9,080 nt of DNA from Candidatus Peregrinibacteria bacterium (GCA_018664365.1 JABJOK010000004.1:1-9080), one strand, 5' to 3'; positions 1 to 5,526 are shown, counted from the stretch's first letter. The notes: generated by a model from the sequence alone, not told the origin. A program made the numbers and translations.

Positions 1-259
1 ATATTTTTTTCCAAAACTTCATCGGCAATTTAAAAGCAACAAAAAATGCCACAAATCCAACAGCAAGCCTTACTAAATGTTTTTTAAACAAGAGGTAACA
101 ATCAACACCTTCATCTGTACAATTTGGGAACTCAACCCCAGGAGCCGACAGTGAAATTGATTTAGGAACTCCAATACTTGTAATCATGATCAGCCCAAAA
201 ATGAGCAGAAGAACCACAGTCAAAGCCAAAACTGTATCAAATTTTAGGACTTTTCGCAT
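1..259 (-). CDS. ftsW: FtsW/RodA/SpoVE-family cell division protein, N-terminal part (gene runs off the window)
   Basis: FtsW is the membrane glycosyltransferase that polymerises lipid II into septal peptidoglycan with its partner transpeptidase. Only the first 86 codons are present; the frame is open to base 1. The protein starts MRKVLKFDTVLAL, followed by a first membrane helix (about residues 8-29) containing FGLIMITSIGVPKS. A short external loop with two cysteines comes next, then a second helix (about 60-80) ending in LPMKFWKK. This matches the FtsW pattern of FGL-hhh-S after helix 1 and a basic, aromatic end to helix 2. An in-frame TAA lies 9 bases upstream of the ATG, so this is the first possible ATG. 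No Shine-Dalgarno is visible; a TAATAT box ends 6 bases before the ATG. It is divergent from lspA. RodA is the main alternative and cannot be excluded from the N-terminus alone. Confidence 0.75.
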   Translation of the reverse strand, partial: MRKVLKFDTVLALTVVLLLIFGLIMITSIGVPKSISLSAPGVEFPNCTDEGVDCYLLFKKHLVRLAVGFVAFFVAFKLPMKFWKKI

Positions 260-294
260 GGCAAGATATTACTAGTTTTCGCCTTCAAGAGCAA
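259..294 (-). promoter_or_regulatory. Putative promoter of ftsW, leaderless arrangement
   Basis: Reading the minus strand, TTGCTC (294-289), a 17-base spacer and TAATAT (271-266) form a sigma70-like promoter. The expected start of transcription, 7 bases after the -10 box, is base 259, which is the A of the ftsW ATG. A second minus-strand TATAAT (299-294) lies upstream and would give a 28-base leader instead. Confidence 0.45.
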
Positions 295-308
295 TTATAA
301 TGACCTCA
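273..308 (+). promoter_or_regulatory. Putative promoter of the lspA operon, leaderless arrangement
   Basis: A perfect TATAAT (296-301) is followed by 6 bases and the lspA ATG at 308, so the predicted transcription start coincides with the start codon. The -35 position (273-278, TAGTTT) is poor. The box lies within the palindrome ATTATAAT (294-301), which can be read as a -10 in both directions. Confidence 0.5.
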
Positions 309-754
309 TGGCATATCGAATTATAAAAACAATTCACATCAGTATCTGGCTTCTAATAGTAGACCAGTTTACTAAGAGGTTATCTCTAAATATTCCAGAG
401 GAGGGGATGCCAATTATTAATAATTTTTTGGAATTCAAATATAGTGAGAATTTTGGGATAGCATTCAGCATCCCCGTTCCAAAAACTGCCCTGCTTATTG
501 CGACAATAGGGCTCTTAATATTTCTAACATACTATTTAGTAAAGGAGCTAAATCTAAAGAAATACGTCTCTCAAGCCGCACTTGCTCTAATCTGGGCTGG
601 AGGATTTGGTAATTTAATAGATCGCATCTTTAGAGGATATGTAGTGGATTTTATATCAATTTGGAAGTGGCCTATTTTTAATGTTGCAGATGTTTACATA
701 TTGGCAGGTGTGTTGTTGCTAATAGGCTTCTATGCTAAAATCAAAAAAGTTTAA
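308..754 (+). CDS. lspA: Lipoprotein signal peptidase (signal peptidase II)
   Basis: LspA is the membrane aspartyl protease that removes signal peptides from diacylglyceryl-modified prolipoproteins. The 148-residue product is slightly short for the family but carries all its blocks: DQFTK (19-23), NFGIAFS (48-54), GGFGNLIDRI (98-107), VVDF (112-115) and FNVAD (124-128). The catalytic aspartates should be D114 and D128. Four hydrophobic segments are visible at about 9-27, 59-78, 87-105 and 129-145. The ATG at 308 sits 6 bases after a TATAAT box and no ribosome binding site precedes it, so the mRNA may be leaderless. A six-helix membrane protein gene follows after 11 bases and is probably co-transcribed. 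The family assignment is secure. Confidence 0.95.
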   Translation: MAYRIIKTIHISIWLLIVDQFTKRLSLNIPEEGMPIINNFLEFKYSENFGIAFSIPVPKTALLIATIGLLIFLTYYLVKELNLKKYVSQAALALIWAGGFGNLIDRIFRGYVVDFISIWKWPIFNVADVYILAGVLLLIGFYAKIKKV

Positions 755-765
755 ACCTTATAACT

Positions 766-1536
766 ATGGAAAATACAGATTCACCAAAAATGCCTTTCAC
801 AACGTTTTTATTAAGAATCCTCTCTGGAGTTGCAGGGGGAGTTTTAGGAGCAGTTGTTTTAGTAGTCATCTATTTGATTGCTTCCTCAATGTTGCCATCA
901 GTCAGCAATATACAAGGAGAAGAAATAATAAGTCCTGTAATAGTGTTCCTTCTTTTGATAATGGTATTTCTATCATCAACAGCAGGAAATATTTTGAGCA
1001 CACTACTACTGGGATTAACAGAAAGAGAAAAATATAAGAGAAATTCTTCCACAATGAGTCAGGTTTTTACAGTTAATCTGATCGTTTTTCTACTCATGGT
1101 GCCTGTGTATTTCCTTACAGCATCAATGGGAATAGAGGCTGTATCATACGTAGTGACTCTACACATGATAATTGCAGCTCAGGTTAGTGTTCTTATAATG
1201 GAAATAGTTTCAAATTATAAATATGCATTAGTTGGAGTTTATGGAACAACCTTTTCAATAGTTGTAGCAATTGCGATCTTATTTGCACTCGCTAGAATCC
1301 TTGGGAATGCTCCAATTTTAATCTTCCTTGCACTTCCAGTTGTTTGGGTTTCAATTGCCCTTATTGGAAGTCTTGTTACCGTTATTTACGGATGGCTTGC
1401 TGGAGTATATGACAAAGATTTCCTTTCAACTCAAACAATGTATGGAGATGATTATGGAAAAGAAGTTGAGTCAGAAGCAGAGATAGCACCAAAAGCAGAA
1501 GACGAAGAAGGTGCAGAGTTTTTGAGGAAGAATTAA
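766..1536 (+). CDS. Six-helix integral membrane protein of unknown function
   Basis: I do not recognise this 256-residue protein. It has about six hydrophobic segments (roughly 13-41, 56-84, 100-121, 124-148, 153-178 and 182-212), so both ends are probably on the same side, likely cytoplasmic. The C-terminal tail of about 40 residues is hydrophilic and acidic, rich in E, A and D, with EVESEAEIAPKAEDEEGAEF. A conserved-looking basic patch, TEREKYKRN, lies between helices 2 and 3. No catalytic motif, transporter signature or metal site was seen. The gene starts 11 bases after lspA and is probably in the same transcript. Its stop codon overlaps the aroE stop on the other strand (1533-1536). A role in the membrane alongside LspA is a guess from position only. 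Confidence 0.75.
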   Translation: MENTDSPKMPFTTFLLRILSGVAGGVLGAVVLVVIYLIASSMLPSVSNIQGEEIISPVIVFLLLIMVFLSSTAGNILSTLLLGLTEREKYKRNSSTMSQVFTVNLIVFLLMVPVYFLTASMGIEAVSYVVTLHMIIAAQVSVLIMEIVSNYKYALVGVYGTTFSIVVAIAILFALARILGNAPILIFLALPVVWVSIALIGSLVTVIYGWLAGVYDKDFLSTQTMYGDDYGKEVESEAEIAPKAEDEEGAEFLRKN

Positions 1537-2351
1537 GTCAGGCCATTTTCTAAAGCTCTTTGCATAGCATCCAAAGGAGCTTCTTTACCAGTCCAAATTT
1601 TAAACTGTTCTACTGCCTGATACAGAAGCATTTTGTCTCCAGTAATAATGGATTTACCAAGCTTCTCAGCTTTGGCCAATAAAGGCGTTTTAAGGGGTTT
1701 GTATACAATATCCATCACATAGCTAAATTTATTCACAAACTCGTCAGGGAAGAGCCTATTGATGTCTAGTTCGCCCATCTCGGGGTAGTTGAGCCAAAGG
1801 GAACTAGCTTGAATAAAAACATCACCACTAGCCGCTTTCATTTCCTCTAGATTACCAAACTCTACGTCAAAATCTTTTCCAATTGCTTCAGCCCTTTCTG
1901 CAGTTCTATTGTGAACAGAAACTTCTGCTCCAGCCTTTTTAAGACCATATACAAGTCCTCTAACCGCACCTCCAGCACCCATTACAACAACACGCTTACC
2001 ATCAAGCGAACCGCACGCTTCCTCTAGCGCGCGATTAGAACCAACGTGATCCGTGTTATATCCATATAAAAATCCACCTTTATTATGTACGGTATTTACG
2101 GCACCAATAGCGCGCGCCTCTTCGTCCACTTCGTTTAAATAATCCATCACCGACTCTTTATGTGGCAGTGAAACTGAAAGGCCACTAATAGGGTCATGTT
2201 TTACATTTTCTATAAAGTCAGACAATCCTAATTCATCTATTTCGAATAACCGATACTCTGCATCAATTTCCATTTCTTTAAACGCAGCATTAAACATCAC
2301 TGGCGAAAGCGAATGTTTAGCGGGATTAGCTAGAATTCCATACTTCTTCAT
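1533..2351 (-). CDS. aroE: Shikimate dehydrogenase (NADP-dependent), one atypical motif
   Basis: AroE reduces 3-dehydroshikimate to shikimate in the chorismate pathway. The 272-residue length is normal for the single-domain enzyme. The substrate site has the SLSP motif (14-17), and VSLPHK carries the catalytic lysine K65. GAVNTV (83-88) and GYNTD with catalytic D101 follow. The Rossmann domain has GAGGA (125-129) and NRT (148-150), the usual NADP-binding elements. Near the end, VYKPLKTPLL (216-225) and LLYQAVEQFKIWTG (242-255) match the family. The odd point is residues 181-187, QASSLWL, where most members have N-A/T-T/S-x-x-G-M. The start ATG lies 2 bases after the slipin stop, so the two genes are translated from one mRNA. 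Quinate/shikimate dehydrogenase is the alternative. No other aromatic-pathway gene is in the window. Confidence 0.9.
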   Translation of the reverse strand: MKKYGILANPAKHSLSPVMFNAAFKEMEIDAEYRLFEIDELGLSDFIENVKHDPISGLSVSLPHKESVMDYLNEVDEEARAIGAVNTVHNKGGFLYGYNTDHVGSNRALEEACGSLDGKRVVVMGAGGAVRGLVYGLKKAGAEVSVHNRTAERAEAIGKDFDVEFGNLEEMKAASGDVFIQASSLWLNYPEMGELDINRLFPDEFVNKFSYVMDIVYKPLKTPLLAKAEKLGKSIITGDKMLLYQAVEQFKIWTGKEAPLDAMQRALENGLT

Positions 2352-2353
2352 GA

Positions 2354-3136
2354 CTATTTATCCATTTTGTTTCCAACCTTTTCAATAGCTCTTAGGATCT
2401 CAATAGGCATCATCCAAACAGTTGTATTAGATTGATCAGAAGATAGATCATTAACAGCTTGTAGAGTTCTTAGGTGTAAAGCCCCTTCCGATTCAGACAA
2501 AGTTTTTGCAGCTTTTGCCAAATTATTTGAAGCGCTAACTTCTCCTTCAGCTTTAATGATAACAGCTCTTCTTTCACGTTCAGCCTCAGCCTCTTTAGCC
2601 ATAGTCCTCTTAAGGTCTTGAGGAAGAACAACATCCTTTAGCTCAACAGATTCAACTTTTATTCCCCAAGGATCAGTTGCAGCATCAACAGATACCTGAA
2701 TCTTCGCAGCAATATCATCACGGTTACGTAGCAATGTGTCTAAGTCAATCTCACCAACAGAATTACGCATTGTTGTTTGTGCAAGCTGACTAATAGCATA
2801 ATAAAAATTCTCAACTTCAATGATAGCCTTAGAAGCATCAGAAACTTTATAGTAAATAACAGCATTAATAGTTATTGAGATGTTATCCTTAGTGATAGCC
2901 TCTTGATCTGGCACATCTACAGCCTTTACACGAATATCAACCTTCGCCATTTTTTGAAAAACAGGGATAATCAAACGCCATCCTGGTTGCACAAGACCAG
3001 TGAATTTACCAAAAGTAAACTTCACACCTCTTTCATACTGTTTTACCTCACGGATACTAATAAGTATCACCACAACTACAAAAATAATCAGACCAAATAT
3101 TCCTTCCATAAGATTAGGGTTAAAATCTACATCCAC
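2354..3136 (-). CDS. Slipin: stomatin/prohibitin-like SPFH (band 7) membrane protein
   Basis: Slipins are membrane-anchored scaffold proteins that form large oligomers and organise membrane microdomains; the exact role is unknown. After a short N-terminus, one hydrophobic helix (about 13-28) anchors the protein. The SPFH domain begins with QYERGVKFTFGKF and continues through VDVPDQEAITKDN, an INAVIYYKV strand, TTMRNSVGEIDLDTLL, and WGIKVESVELKDVVLP. An alanine- and glutamate-rich coiled-coil helix follows (KRTMAKEAEAERERRAVIIK, then EGEVSASNNLAKAA). This order is typical of stomatin/YbbK-type slipins. The usual partner, an NfeD-like protease or OB-fold protein, is absent here; aroE follows instead. 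The start given is GTG. The ATG at 3109 (residue 10, MEGIFGL) is a good alternative and fits the usual distance to YERGV. Neither has a clear ribosome binding site. Confidence 0.9.
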   Translation of the reverse strand: MDVDFNPNLMEGIFGLIIFVVVVILISIREVKQYERGVKFTFGKFTGLVQPGWRLIIPVFQKMAKVDIRVKAVDVPDQEAITKDNISITINAVIYYKVSDASKAIIEVENFYYAISQLAQTTMRNSVGEIDLDTLLRNRDDIAAKIQVSVDAATDPWGIKVESVELKDVVLPQDLKRTMAKEAEAERERRAVIIKAEGEVSASNNLAKAAKTLSESEGALHLRTLQAVNDLSSDQSNTTVWMMPIEILRAIEKVGNKMDK

Positions 3137-3175
3137 AAATTAGCAAGTTTAAGCGCAAAAATCCCACAACTACCA

Positions 3176-3204
3176 TTGATAAAACATGTAAAAAATGTTA
3201 ATAT
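3176..3204 (+). promoter_or_regulatory. Sigma70-like promoter of the mscS-type gene
   Basis: TTGATA (3176-3181), exactly 17 bases, then TAATAT (3199-3204) make a near-consensus promoter. Transcription would start near 3211, giving a leader of about 22 bases before the ATG at 3233. That leader has no Shine-Dalgarno sequence (ACAAACAAAG before ATG). The 96 bases between the divergent slipin and mscS genes must also contain the slipin promoter, for which I see no convincing -35/-10 pair. Confidence 0.6.
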
Positions 3205-3232
3205 ATACGGATAAAAATAAATACAAACAAAG

Positions 3233-4270
3233 ATGAATACAGCCTACGCAGTATCAGCAACGGATAGCGCAAACCAGGTAGCAAGCGGAACAGCTAGTGA
3301 ATTAGCTAAGTTGATAGAACTAGTGATCACCAAAATACCGCTTTGGATAGCGGCAGTGATAGTTATAATGCTGTCTTTTGTAGCAGCAAAAATTGCTAGA
3401 AAAATTGTTGAAAACAAACTTGCTGAGAAGGGAATAGAAGAGGAGCACGAAGAGCTTCAAATTCTAGGAGGAAGGTTGGTTTATTCAGGTGTAGTTACAT
3501 TAGGATTCACAATGGGTTTGAAAATAGCAGGAATTGATCTAACAACGATTCTGGCTGCTGTTGCCTTTGGTATTGGTTTTGCCCTTAGAGATTTGATAAT
3601 GAATTTCTTAGCAGGAATAATGATTCTAGTTGGAAGACAGATTGGAATTGGAGATTTTATTAATGTAGGAGGAACAAAGGGTAAAGTAACTGAGATTCAA
3701 TCACGCGTAACAATTCTTCAATCATTTGATGGAACAAAGGTGATAGTTCCAAATGCAGATCTATTCAAAAAGCAGGTCGAAAGCTACACAAGCAACCCAT
3801 TTAGAAAGATAACCATTGCAGTGGGAGTAGACTATCGAAATAAGCTAGAGAATGTAATAAAGGTTTGTATGAGCACAACAAAACATACAAAAGGCATACT
3901 CGCAAAGCCAAAACCTGCGGTTGTTGTGGATTCATTTGGGGATAATGCAATCAACATTAAGATCAAAGCCTGGGTAGATTCAAAAAGTGGATGGGTAAAG
4001 ATAAAGAGTGAATTAGTTACAAATATCAAAAACTCCTTCGATCAATACGGAATCACAATTCCTTGGCCAATCACGACATTGGCTTACGACAAGGATAGCA
4101 CTATCAATGAAACTGAATTCATTGAGCCAGAAGCACCAGAAACAGCTCCTGCACCAGTTGCTCAAGTAGCGGCTCCGATTCCAGCTCCAGAAGCTGTTAC
4201 AGTAGACAATCCTGTAGCTCAGCCAGCTGAAGCAGATGAGCAGCCTTTGAAGCCTCTAGGAGAAAAATAA
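3233..4270 (+). CDS. MscS-family mechanosensitive ion channel
   Basis: Small-conductance mechanosensitive channels open under membrane tension and release solutes during hypo-osmotic shock. The 345-residue protein has the MscS core topology: helix 1 at about 36-53, helix 2 at about 82-99, and a glycine/alanine-packed pore helix at 105-135 (ILAAVAFGIGFALRD, then FLAGIMILVGRQ). The beta domain follows with GDFINVGG (140-147), GKVTEI and VPNADL (172-177), which correspond to the E. coli MscS beta-domain signature. The alpha-beta domain ends near GITIPWPIT, equivalent to the IPFP motif. Beyond it is an extra tail of about 55 residues rich in Pro, Ala and Glu, probably disordered and cytoplasmic. 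It has its own promoter (3176-3204) and terminator (4301-4331), so it is likely monocistronic. MscS family membership is firm; which subfamily is not. Confidence 0.92.
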   Translation: MNTAYAVSATDSANQVASGTASELAKLIELVITKIPLWIAAVIVIMLSFVAAKIARKIVENKLAEKGIEEEHEELQILGGRLVYSGVVTLGFTMGLKIAGIDLTTILAAVAFGIGFALRDLIMNFLAGIMILVGRQIGIGDFINVGGTKGKVTEIQSRVTILQSFDGTKVIVPNADLFKKQVESYTSNPFRKITIAVGVDYRNKLENVIKVCMSTTKHTKGILAKPKPAVVVDSFGDNAINIKIKAWVDSKSGWVKIKSELVTNIKNSFDQYGITIPWPITTLAYDKDSTINETEFIEPEAPETAPAPVAQVAAPIPAPEAVTVDNPVAQPAEADEQPLKPLGEK

Positions 4271-4300
4271 CATGCTCCAAAGGAGTACATATTAATTTTT

Positions 4301-4331
4301 GGTAATCTCGAAACGAGAGATTAACCTTTTT
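4301..4331 (+). terminator. Rho-independent terminator after the mscS-type gene
   Basis: GGT (4301-4303) plus AATCTC (4304-4309) pairs with GAGATT (4317-4322) plus ACC (4324-4326), with one bulged A and a 7-base loop. Five T follow directly (4327-4331). It begins 30 bases after the mscS stop codon, which fits a plus-strand terminator. Confidence 0.7.
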
Positions 4332-4338
4332 AGACAAG

Positions 4339-4360
4339 AAAAAACCCCACCGAGGCGGGG
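4339..4360 (-). terminator. Rho-independent terminator on the minus strand, with no minus-strand gene before it
   Basis: On the minus strand, CCCC and GGGG (4360-4357 and 4348-4345) enclose CGCC/GGTG-like inner pairing in CCCCGCCTCGGTGGGG. Six T follow directly (4344-4339). On the plus strand the hairpin is followed by AAAAC, so it would not work there. The nearest minus-strand gene upstream ends at 7336, so this implies a minus-strand RNA starting inside the intergenic region, or a block on antisense transcription into mscS. Confidence 0.65.
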
Positions 4361-4380
4361 AAAACTTTTCGACTAAATAA

Positions 4381-4421
4381 TTTTTGTTTTAGAACGAATT
4401 TTTGTGTTTTTTTTGTTTTAG
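4381..4421 (+). repeat. 12-base direct repeat in a T-rich tract
   Basis: TTTTTGTTTTAG occurs at 4381-4392 and again at 4410-4421, 29 bases apart. A separate 11-base repeat, TTTGTGTTTTT, occurs at 4401-4411 and 4612-4622 on either side of the GC-rich block. The sequence is low in complexity, so chance is a real possibility. Confidence 0.35.
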
Positions 4422-4600
4422 TATGGAGACTATCTCATAAAGTTCGTACCTTACTTTGGACAGTATTTTCGGTCGTGCCAACGACTGTCTGTTTGGTGTG
4501 GCCATCTACTCATCAATAAAGATAAGGAAGCCACCAGACTCTCACTGCAAGAGTGAGCTGCAATTCGGTCCAGCTAGTCAGGAAGGGCCATCGCAGAGTA
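4394..4600. ncRNA. Candidate structured RNA of unrecognised family (strand unresolved)
   Basis: By my count bases 4441-4600 are about 49% GC, against 22% in the 80 bases before and 30% in the 140 bases after. This contrast is typical of RNA genes in AT-rich genomes. There is no credible ORF. On the plus strand these helices can form: 4394-4402/4439-4447 (9 pairs); 4426-4429/4433-4436; 4452-4458/4594-4600 (7 pairs, closing the core); 4459-4464/4484-4489 extended by 4474-4476/4481-4483; 4492-4497 plus 4500-4502 with 4530-4538 (9 pairs, 2-base bulge); 4541-4546/4552-4557 (6 pairs, loop GCAAG); 4567-4571/4585-4589. Several contain G-U pairs that would become A-C mismatches on the minus strand, favouring plus. 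The T-run terminator at 4339-4360 favours minus. I find none of the conserved blocks of RNase P RNA, tmRNA, SRP RNA or the common riboswitches. Confidence 0.45.
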
Positions 4601-4717
4601 CTTAAGTTTTGTTTGTGTTTTTAATGTGCTCAGAAAATCGATTCCTGTATAGCATGTTATCAACGCTATCTAAATCTGATCTTCATATAACAATACCAAA
4701 CAGAGAGATTTTACGCA

Positions 4718-4723
4718 ATTATA
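4718..4723 (-). promoter_or_regulatory. Possible minus-strand -10 box for an RNA ending at 4339
   Basis: A perfect TATAAT reads on the minus strand at 4723-4718. Transcription would start near 4711 and end at the terminator at 4360-4339, giving an RNA of about 370 bases across the GC-rich block. The -35 position (CAGCTT, 4746-4741) is poor, and a TATAAT is not rare in AT-rich DNA. Confidence 0.25.
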
Positions 4724-4773
4724 TAGACTAGACATATTGAAAGCTGTTTTATAGTTCGGAAAGGGCAATTGTG

Positions 4774-4802
4774 TAGACTTCCAACAACCCTTCTGCTAAA
4801 TT
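4774..4802 (+). promoter_or_regulatory. Putative extended -10 promoter of the sdaAB operon
   Basis: TAGACT (4774-4779), 17 bases, then TAAATT (4797-4802) preceded by TGc (4794-4796) fit an extended -10 promoter. Transcription would start near 4809, leaving about 19 bases before the ATG at 4828. The -35 box sits in the loop of the hairpin at 4761-4792. Confidence 0.4.
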
Positions 4803-4827
4803 GGAGTTAAATCCCTGTTTACAAAAG

Positions 4828-5526
4828 ATGACACAACTATCAGTTTTCGATGTCGCAGGCCCAGTAATGGTAGGACCTTCAAGCTCTCACACAGCTGGAG
4901 CTTGTAAAATAGGTCAATTTGCTCGTGCTCTATTCCACACAACTCCTACGAAGGCGACCTTTTATTTGCATGGTTCATTTGCGGAAGTTTACAAAGGGCA
5001 TGCAACTGATAAGGCTCTTATAAGTGGGGTTATGAAGCTTAGAACTAGCGACCCTCGCATCAAGGAAGCTTTTAAAATTGCTAAAGCAAAACACATTGAA
5101 TGCGTATTTAAGAAAAAAGATCTTGGAGAAAAATTTCATCCAAATACTGTTCAAATAGTTTTAGAGAATTCATCAAGAAAGCTTTCAATGATTGGCTCGT
5201 CAGTGGGAGGGGGAGTTATTGAGATACTTAGAATAAATAAATTTGATGTTCACTTACAAGGAAGAGCCGGAAAGTATCTTTCAATAATAGTTTGTCATGA
5301 AAATCATGGATCAAAAACTTTCAATAAAATATTAAACAGAATAAAAAAGTTGGGAATTCGTATCATTAATACTCAAACAACAAAGTATAAAGATAAGAAT
5401 CTTACAATAATAGCGACAGATGGACGTGACAATAAAAGAATCACCATTAAAGAAGTAATGGATATAGAAAAAAGCATAGAAGGAATCGAGTTTATTCGTT
5501 CACTATCTAAACTAGAAAAACAATGA
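4828..5526 (+). CDS. sdaAB: L-serine dehydratase, iron-sulfur type, beta subunit (with ACT domain)
   Basis: This is the small subunit of the two-chain L-serine ammonia-lyase, which converts L-serine to pyruvate and ammonia. The 232-residue product starts with FDVAGPVMVGPSSSHTAGA, the family's hallmark N-terminus. GSFAEVYKGHATD follows at 49-61, then the glycine loop IGSSVGGGVIE at about 130-140. The last 80 residues, with SIIVCHENHGSKTFNKIL and LTIIATDG, look like the C-terminal ACT-like fold that binds serine in the Bacillus-type enzyme. I chose ATG 4828. A TTG at 4801 is in frame but adds nine residues that lack family similarity, and it would lie in the -10 box. The gene overlaps sdaAA by ATGA. 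Direct regulation by serine is known for the family and inferred here. Confidence 0.92.
   Translation: MTQLSVFDVAGPVMVGPSSSHTAGACKIGQFARALFHTTPTKATFYLHGSFAEVYKGHATDKALISGVMKLRTSDPRIKEAFKIAKAKHIECVFKKKDLGEKFHPNTVQIVLENSSRKLSMIGSSVGGGVIEILRINKFDVHLQGRAGKYLSIIVCHENHGSKTFNKILNRIKKLGIRIINTQTTKYKDKNLTIIATDGRDNKRITIKEVMDIEKSIEGIEFIRSLSKLEKQ

Larger units (their letters stand above)
4601..4827 (+). other. Non-coding leader region upstream of sdaAB
   Basis: These 227 bases have no gene. They start with a T-rich run (4607-4622). A short hairpin follows at 4649-4653/4665-4669 (ATAGC/GCTAT, with inner GTT/AAC). A minus-strand TATAAT lies at 4723-4718. The last 70 bases hold a larger hairpin (4761-4765/4788-4792 and 4769-4772/4784-4787) and the likely sdaAB promoter. 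No known riboswitch or T-box motif was recognised. Confidence 0.4.

Noticed and set aside
1553..1590. Inverted repeat (1553-1562/1572-1582) as terminator of the lspA operon.
   Set aside because: The 10-pair stem with one bulge is followed only by CTTT, and it lies in the conserved coding end of aroE.
2903..3214. Plus-strand ORF of 103 codons opposite the slipin gene.
   Set aside because: It is antisense to the strongly conserved SPFH domain, has low-complexity composition and no family resemblance.
4381..4421. GTTTTAG words 29 bases apart, resembling the start of type II CRISPR repeats or a tracrRNA region.
   Set aside because: Only two copies in a T-rich tract, no conserved repeat of about 36 bases, no spacers and no cas gene in the window.
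4465..4516. Minus-strand TTGATGAG followed by CGAAAA, suggesting a hammerhead ribozyme.
   Set aside because: The intervening sequence does not form stem II directly between the two core strands; GTCG/CGAC pairs only next to the GAAA side, and the core CTGATGA is imperfect.
4441..4605. RNase P RNA, tmRNA or SRP RNA identity for the GC-rich block.
   Set aside because: The block lacks the GAGGAAAGTCC and ACAGAA motifs of RNase P, the tRNA-like end and tag frame of tmRNA, and the GGAA tetraloop with AGCA motif of SRP. AGTCAGGAAGGGCC is only a superficial SRP-like match.
4801..4827. TTG start for sdaAB at 4801.
   Set aside because: The nine added residues have no family counterpart, there is no ribosome binding site, and the codon falls within the predicted -10 box. 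ATG 4828 matches the normal SdaAB start.
5523..5526. UGA read as glycine (code 25), which would extend sdaAB.
   Set aside because: Read-through gives a short sequence unlike the family, and the ATGA junction with sdaAA is a normal operon overlap. The same pattern recurs at 8130-8133.
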